Shown in pieces: positions 57,842-64,000 of a DNA stretch of 64,000 bases (the stretch's first letter is position 1; each line of letters starts with the position of its first letter). Source of the DNA: Tritrichomonas musculus (taxonomy: Eukaryota; Parabasalia; Tritrichomonadida; Tritrichomonadidae); contig JAPFFF010000006.1 in assembly GCA_039105265.1 (NCBI GenBank), forward strand, positions 5,084,001 through 5,148,000, written 5' to 3'. The translations under genes and the position numbers were made by a program. The notes under the pieces were generated by a model. The model made no database searches, was not told where the DNA came from, and saw nothing but the letters and a program-made list of their open reading frames with translations.

Positions 57842-60261
57842 TGGGGATCAGGATAAAGAATAGAATTCTTTGAATAGAATTTTGGCTAAACGAAATCAGA
57901 AATTGAATCATTATTTTGTATTCTATTTAAAATTCCTCACAAAAAAAGGAAATATTTCTTCGTTAAAGAAAAAATTGTTAATTTTATTTTTGATTTCAAT
58001 CATTTAGGTCGTCAAAAATTGTATTAAGGTCAAATTTTTTTTTATTTATTTTTTTATATTATCTCGTTAAATAAATAAAATTATGTTGAGTAAAAATATT
58101 TATATTAAATAAGAATTGTTTTATTTAATAAATAATATAATGTTTTTAAAATCATCTTAAATATAATAATACATAAAAACCAATATTGAATACTTTTTGA
58201 ATTTTCTTTTTTAATAAGATGTATAATCTTTATTTAAATAATTAAAAATGGTAAATATACCAATTGCATATAATTTTCTACTTCAACTTTGAAAAAATGA
58301 AACGATAAATTCAAAAAAAATAACGTATATACTTTAAAATTTCCTTCCTTAACAATTTTTTTAATTGATTTTTTCTAATAATAAACCTTTTTGATCAATA
58401 TAATAGGTATATGAATTATCAGGAGATTTTTCAAAAGGTTTGAAATTTTTATATGAGATTTTTCAAAAAAAAAAAATTGAATATATATGAGTAAATATTT
58501 GATTTTTATTTATCTTATGTATTGTTTGAGATAGACTATATTTTATTTTAAAATATTTTTAATATTATTTAACTGAGTTCAAATAATGTTTATAAATCCT
58601 ATCCAAAAAGAAAATATCATAAAACAAAAACTCAGGTTGAAGTGACTTAACGTCCTTTTAACAGATATTATTTAGTTATATCTTTGTCAATATTGAAGAT
58701 AATAAAAAAATATTTTCAAAATTTAATAAAGAAAATGATATGTTGATTTTCTGTGAAATATTATGAAAAGTCATAATTTTTTTTCATCAGTGATATAAAT
58801 AATGCTGAAATTTAAAAACAAACATAATATAATGCACAATTAATTGGACATCCATATGGGTAGAATGTCAGAGTGTAACAATAGCAATATTATTCTACAT
58901 ATTATTGTTATTTTTTAAAGTTTTTCAATTTTTTTAATGTATGGATAGTGTATCTTAAAAAAGAAGCTTTATTTTATCAATATCTTGATTTTGAATTTGT
59001 ATTTTTAGTTAATAGTAGTAAATATAATTTTTGTTACTGTTTTAAAAAATATAATATGTATTTATAATCATAAAAATATTTTTGTTTCTAATCAAAAATC
59101 TAAAATTTGTGTATTTATTAAGGGTGCCGTCTATTTGCAGTTTTTTAATCACCAAATGCTTCTAACACAATTTAAATAGAGATATAATTTTGAATAATTT
59201 CATATCATCTAAATATCAATTTTTAACAAATTTATTTATTATCCTCATGAGATATAAATGTTTTTCTTATACCAATTTAAATTTGAATGACAAATTGAAA
59301 AAAATTCAATGTTTTTTTTTTTTTTTGAATAATAGATAAATCAAGCAATTCAAAAATAAAAAATTGAATGAGGGAGTATAGTTTATTTCAATGTAAATAC
59401 GTTAATTTTCAATGTATGTACGTTAATTTTTGTAATAAAATACGTTAATTTTCAAGCTTAGAGAAAAGAACAACAAACCGCCTGATGATTATCAATCCCA
59501 ATCATGATTTTCTTTAAGTATAAGAGCATAATTATTTGAATAAGTCTAGGTTTGTAAAAAAAAATTAAAAACTATCTTCAAATTCATATCTTTTTAATGC
59601 TGAGAAGAAGATGTTGCATTTAATTGTAAATATATGAGCATAAATACTTAAATAAACCTAGGTTGGCAAAAAAAAAAAAAAAAAGATTTTGTTTTTAAAT
59701 AACAGAAAAATGCAAAAAAATTACGAAAATACAATTGATTGTTTTCAATAAATTAATTGAATTTTTTTTCCTAACAAGTCATTGAAAAATAAAAAACATT
59801 AATATCTTAATATTTAATCAAATTAATAATAATTAAAATATAAATATAAATAATATAAAAATATTAACATACAATAACAGATATAATTTAAGATAACTCT
59901 TTTTTGTGTTAAGCTTAATACAACTTGTCCGTTTAAAAATAACAATTATAAATACGTTATTTTCTCCATATTTATTTTTTATTTTTATCTTGATCTACAA
60001 TTATTTTTTTTTATATTAAAAATGTTTTAAATAATTTAAAAATAAAATGATAAAATAGTAAAATGTTTATCAAATTAAATAATATTATTTTTGATTCTTC
60101 ATATATAGAGATTTTAAAGGAAAGAAATCTTTGTTATGTAGGTTAGCACTTTTCTTATCAAAAAGGAAAATAAACTAATCAAAAAGTTTTGAGCTACATA
60201 AGATTTGAATGTGATTTACATACATACATAGGTTATTCTCGTTGTTTTTTTATTCAAAAAG
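57842..60261. other. 2.4-kb AT-rich spacer with imperfect repeats
   Basis: Upstream region of the giant gene and beyond, with no gene recognised. Three TACGTTAATTTT words occur at about 59398-59455. A roughly 55-bp imperfect direct repeat (GAGCATAA.TA.TT.AATAA..CTAGGTT) occurs at about 59520-59575 and 59632-59690. A weak poly-purine and poly-pyrimidine background prevails. Confidence 0.5.
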
Positions 60262-60599
60262 TAAACTGCTTTCCAAATTTCCGTCCATATCAAATTTCTG
60301 AGTATTTATTCAAAAAGTCAAAAATAAAAAAATAAAAATATTTTATCTTATCAATTAAAAATAAAACATTCAAAATGTTTGAGATTTTTATTTTGAAAAA
60401 TATTATATATATATATATTTCAAAAATAAATATTACTCTTTTGTTTTTTATAAATTAATTTAATAACATATATTTATTATTTTATAAATAATTATAATTA
60501 ATACTTATCTATTTTTTAATAATATATTTAAATTTATTTTTAAAAAATTTCAAAAGGAAATTTTGGTCATCCTATTGATTACAAAATTTAAATTGTTTT

Positions 60600-60995
60600 A
60601 CCAGAACAGTAATGTTTCTCTAAAAATAAGAACTTCATTCTCAGCTTTGCTAAGGCTTGGATCTAATTTTTGGTTTGTAAGCTCATCATTTTCTTTGAAT
60701 TTAGGATCATTCATTTGTTCAACACACTCATCAATCCTTTGCTTCAAGAGTTGAATGACTGTCTTGCTCTTTGAGCGTGGTTGAATTGTTGTTCCTTTGA
60801 AGATTCCGCCACCAGATTGTAATTTATCTTAATCCGTTCATTCCTTGAATAACAGCATTTTGTGATTGTGTCGATGTGTCAGTTCTTTCTTTAATTGTAC
60901 GAAGGACTGAATCTTGATATTTATATTTCTTGATTTCATGTTTGATACAATGAAAAGCTGCTTCCATCTCTTTGTTCTTCATGAATTCTTTCTCT
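60600..60995 (-). pseudogene. Unidentified broken coding remnant
   Basis: The minus strand shows protein-like text with Lys/Glu-rich helices (for example MEAAFHCIKHEIKKYKYQDS and KSKTVIQLLKQRIDECVEQM) in more than one frame. GC content is clearly higher than in the surroundings. I do not recognise the family. It lies inside the inverted-repeat-bounded segment and is broken. Confidence 0.4.
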
Positions 60996-61079
60996 TAATT
61001 AAACCAAAAAGGCTGCTTCCATGCAGCATCACTGTTAGCAAATGATTTCTAGACCCGATTTTTTTAAATGAAGTGATGA

Positions 61080-61162
61080 GGCGCTTTTTTTGATAAAACT
61101 AAAAAGGCGCCTTTTAATTTGCAGCAAAAAAGGCGCCTTTTTAGTTTTATCAAAAAAGCGCC
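61080..61162. repeat. GGCGCC-containing inverted repeat, about 36-bp arms
   Basis: 61080-61115 and 61127-61162 are complementary apart from a one-base length difference in a T/A run. Each arm contains TTTGATAAAACTAAAAAGGC and GGCGCC. A further GCGCC/GGCGC pair follows at about 61180. It stands out as a GC-rich island in very AT-rich DNA. Confidence 0.85.
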
Positions 61163-61994
61163 TTTTTTTATTTTTAACAAAAAAGGCGCTATTTTAAGCA
61201 GTTATAATCAAAATTAATAATATTTCTTAAAATGAATACAAATACCATTTAAATAATAATAAAAATATCATTTAAAAATGAAAAATAATAAGAAATTAAT
61301 TAAAATGATAATAAACCGTTTAAGATTTGCCAAAAATTTTAAATTCATGAAGAGAAACTAGAAAAGAAGTCCGAAATCATTTTCACCGAAAGAAACCCAA
61401 ATGGTCATATGTGGTTACCCTTTTTTTAGATTTTTTTTTAGCGACTTTGGAATAGATCAGTATTTCAAATGATCATATCTATAATTGTCAATATGAAAAT
61501 CAACATTAATTAATTAAAGTTTGCGCCACCAATGTATAAGATGTTTCTCTGTTTCTTTATATAAGATGATTCATTCATTTATTCGACCAAATAATAATAC
61601 AAATTTACTAATTTTATTTTAAAAAAAATTTTATTTTGACTTTTTGATTAATAAAATGTTTTATTTTTTTATATATTCAAAATTCAAAAAAAAAAAAGTG
61701 TTTTTTTTCCCGTCATCATTGAATTTGATAGAAACCACTTTTTTATACTCTCAATATCCCACAATTTTTTTGATAGGGACGGAAATTTGGAAAGCAGTTT
61801 ATATTGAAAATTCAATTTATCAATTAAAAATCAATTAATTCAAATAATTCTTAAGACTTACGTAGGTTATTTTGAGATAACAGAATTTTTTCAATTGAGT
61901 TACATAAGTTTATATTGAATATTTGTATTTATTTAAAAAATTATTAGGACAATTTTTCAATCAAATTACATTCCATAATTAATGACTTATTAAA
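61163..61994. other. AT-rich spacer before the MULE relic
   Basis: No gene recognised. It contains the right inverted end of the 60262-61804 segment. Confidence 0.4.
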
Positions 61995-62458
61995 ATGGGG
62001 GAAATAGCACCAAATGAAGATAAAACGCAAAAGTGCTGGCTTCTTTACGCAGATGAAAGATCAAAAATATTTTCCAATCATAAAATTAATACTCTTTTAA
62101 AATGATCTAAATTTCCTCAATTTGTAGATGATAATAACCACATCTATAAATTTGATTATTACAATAATGATTCTTCATATTATTATTGTGTCAACTAGCA
62201 CATAAATACAATTGGTTGTAAAGCAAGAAGAATATTACGAAATAATAATTTAGAATTAACAAAAAAGGAAGATATTGTGAATCATGCTCGAATTGAATTC
62301 AATATTGAAAACCTTAAAAAGCAAACATTTCATAAAGATTTGATCTATTTCATAAGAAATGAGGTTAGAGAATTTTATTAAAAAAACAGAAATCGTTCAA
62401 TTCGAGATTTGCATTATGAAACATTCAAATGGAATTATATGTGTAAACTTGAAATTAA
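61995..62458 (+). pseudogene. Mutator-like (MULE) transposase relic, N-terminal part
   Basis: From the ATG at 61995 the plus strand reads a FLYWCH-like DNA-binding region: KCWLLYADERSKIF, 'HIYKFDYYNNDSSYYYCVN', 'TIGCKARRILRNNN', then HARIEFNIENLKKQTFHK. Two or more stops interrupt it. The C...C/H spacing fits the zinc finger that precedes MULE transposase cores. The relic is interrupted at about 62459 by another element and resumes at about 63445. Confidence 0.6.
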
Positions 62459-63444
62459 AAGCCAGACCACTTTTTTTTTCATTCAATTATTTTGGCATAA
62501 CAATATTTTATTTCAAATTTAAATTATATAACTTTTTTTTTTCAATTTTCTTAAAAAGCCAAATATAATCATAAAAATTTTAATTTAAAAAAATATATTT
62601 ATCACATTATTTTAAAACTATTTATAATTCATAATGGATTAAAATATTCCCATATATCTAAAATTTATAGATATAAATAAAAACAATTTTTATATTTTAA
62701 ATTAAAATAAGATATTTAACATTTAATAAAAAATACTTTTTATTAATTAATTTGTGTATTGAAACTTTATCAAAAATTAAGATCCTCATAATATCTTACC
62801 AACCTTCTTTATCTCTTTCAAACTTTCAACAACAATATATACATCACAATCTTTATTAAATAATACTTCTTTAGTATATAACTCTTTTTTACTACTTCTT
62901 TTCAACACGATTATTCTTATCTTACTCAATAAACTTCATTAAGCTAAAATCAGAAGCGCCATTTTACACCGCATGTTTTATTAAACAAAACTTCTTCATA
63001 TCGTAACTCATTTCTACAACTTTTTATACTTCCAAAATTATTTCTCATCACGCCTTACAAGCTTCCTCAGACATAATCAACAGCGCTATATACATCACAA
63101 TCTTTATTAAATAATACTTCTTTACGTTATAAGTCATTTCCACTACTCCTTTTTTAGTATATCTTAAAATTATCTTACTCAACAAACTTCCTCAGACAAA
63201 ATCAGAAACGCCATTTTACACCGCATGTTTTATTAGACATTAGCTAAATATCTCAGCAAATAATTTTCTTTAATAAAAGATATTTTTACATAATTAAATT
63301 TTTTAAGTATTGAAAATTTATAAATTGAAGGAAATTAAAACTCAGACCATATTTTGAAAGCAAACGCGATGTAACGATCAAAAATTGAGATATAAAAAAT
63401 TTTAACGATCATGTAAAGTATTTAAATTATATTCAAATAGTGGT
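62459..63444. mobile_element. 0.99-kb inverted-repeat element inserted in the MULE relic
   Basis: The left end AAAAGCCAGACCACTTTTTTT is matched by the complement of the right end (AAAAGTCAGACCACTATTT). A further CAGACCAT copy lies inside at about 63342. No transposase is encoded. Inside is a 252-bp tandem duplication. The position between two parts of one transposase shows that it inserted into the MULE. The CAGACCAC end resembles those at 2064 and 6046. Confidence 0.6.
62841..63238 (+). repeat. 252-bp imperfect tandem duplication
   Basis: ACATCACAATCTTTATTAAA begins at 62841 and again at 63092. CGCCATTTTACACCGCATGT recurs at 62957 and 63209. The period of 251-252 bp is held across the segment, with small differences between copies. 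Confidence 0.8.
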
Positions 63445-64000
63445 CTGACTTTTCGGTCCCAGTTTATAGAAAACCAAATCCAATATTGGATAAAGGATTT
63501 AAGACCAGAACACTCTGGAAATTTAGCATATTTGAAACTAATGAAGGATGACATTAATCCCAGCCACCAAAGATTATGGAGAATTTATGACGAAATGAGT
63601 GGTATATTAATATTAATGACTGATCTGCATGAGAACCTTTTGATTAAAACAGACATTTGGTTAATGGATGGAACATTTAAAACCGCGCCTCAAGGTTTTG
63701 AGCAAGTATTGAATATAATGGGCGTCAATTTAATTGATAAAGTTGATCTCCCCCGTGGGCACATCATGTTAAAAAATAAAAAAAAAAGGACGATTATGTA
63801 AAAGGTTTTCAACTTTTCCTCAGGCAAATCATCAGTTCACTTCATAATTTTAAACTTAAAGTTGTAATTACTGACTTTGAAAGAGCTTCGATGAAATCAA
63901 TTTCAGATACAATAAATTTATTTCATTTAGAAGAAGAATTATCACACCACATTATAATTCAATGATGCCTTTTTCATTTTTCTCAATGCCATGTCAAAAC
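63445..64000 (+). pseudogene. MULE transposase relic, catalytic part, runs off the window
   Basis: Reads 'ENQIQYWIKDLRPEHSGNLA', then LIKTDIWLMDGTFKTAPQGF, with the first catalytic Asp in MDGTFK and QVLNIMG after it. A frame change near the A-run at 63771-63788 leads to 'VVITDFERAS', the second acidic site in TDFE, and then a C-x-x-H-type CLFHFSQCHVK, with a stop just before it. These motifs are diagnostic for Mutator-like transposases. The gene continues past 64000; at least one frameshift and one stop are present here, so it is inactive. Confidence 0.75.

Larger units (their letters stand above)
60262..61804. mobile_element. 1.5-kb segment bounded by about 32-bp inverted repeats
   Basis: TAAACTGCTTTCCAAATTTC continuing to CGTCCATATCAAA at 60262-60296 is matched inverted at about 61770-61804 with about two mismatches. 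The segment holds an unidentified minus-strand coding remnant (60600-60995) and a GGCGCC hairpin (61080-61162). This resembles a degraded DNA element. The class is not identified and no clean target duplication was seen. Confidence 0.5.

Noticed and set aside
22319-57841. Viral origin of the giant protein because relatives are labelled 'viral A-type inclusion'
   Set aside because: The resemblance is only heptad-repeat composition. Nothing viral is seen in the head, linker or tail.

Overview
The window is about 64 kb of very AT-rich eukaryotic DNA from a parabasalid flagellate (trichomonad). Tritrichomonas fits best and Trichomonas is the alternative. The assignment rests on family content: a TKL-like kinase with fascin-like repeats, a DUF3447-type ankyrin protein, BspA-like leucine-rich repeats, RCC1-kinase genes, a BTB/coiled-coil protein with an ALK-type glycine-rich tail, and a very large coiled-coil protein of the kind often labelled 'viral A-type inclusion protein'. 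Genes have no visible introns and are separated by A/T-rich spacers packed with inverted-repeat elements. I cannot name the species from the sequence alone.

Layout. 1-3.7 kb: gene-free repeat DNA, with a 1.4-kb element bounded by 328-bp inverted repeats and a second element with short inverted ends. 3.7-5.8 kb: protein kinase fused to beta-trefoil (fascin-like) repeats. 6.0-6.6 kb: a small inverted-repeat element and a tRNA-Ser(AGA). 7.2-9.5 kb: an ankyrin (DUF3447) coding region and an ankyrin/BspA-LRR coding region that look like one gene split by a short insertion. 9.7-13 kb: a coding remnant and an open hAT-type transposase. 13.4-15.6 kb: BTB-like / coiled-coil / glycine-rich protein. 15.7-18.4 kb: a decayed BspA-LRR remnant (minus), two hairpins and an RCC1-kinase pseudogene. 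18.4-22.3 kb: non-coding, with 0.4-kb direct repeats and palindromes.

22.3-57.8 kb (minus strand) is one uninterrupted reading frame of 11,840 codons. It encodes a giant heptad-repeat protein: a non-repetitive coiled-coil head, about 28 kb of 28-residue (84-bp) repeats, a distinct array of about 43 nearly identical 21-residue (63-bp) repeats, a short Ser/Gln-rich linker and a coiled-coil tail. Duplicated blocks inside the repeat arrays are offset by exact multiples of 21 bp, so the heptad phase has been kept throughout. This is the main feature of the window.

57.8-64 kb: AT-rich spacer, a 1.5-kb inverted-repeat-bounded segment holding an unidentified coding remnant and a GGCGCC hairpin, then a Mutator-like transposase relic split by another inverted-repeat element and running off the window end. 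The genes do not form a pathway or operon. Kinase, ankyrin, BspA, RCC1-kinase and BTB genes all belong to families that are greatly expanded in trichomonads, and several copies here are visibly decaying.
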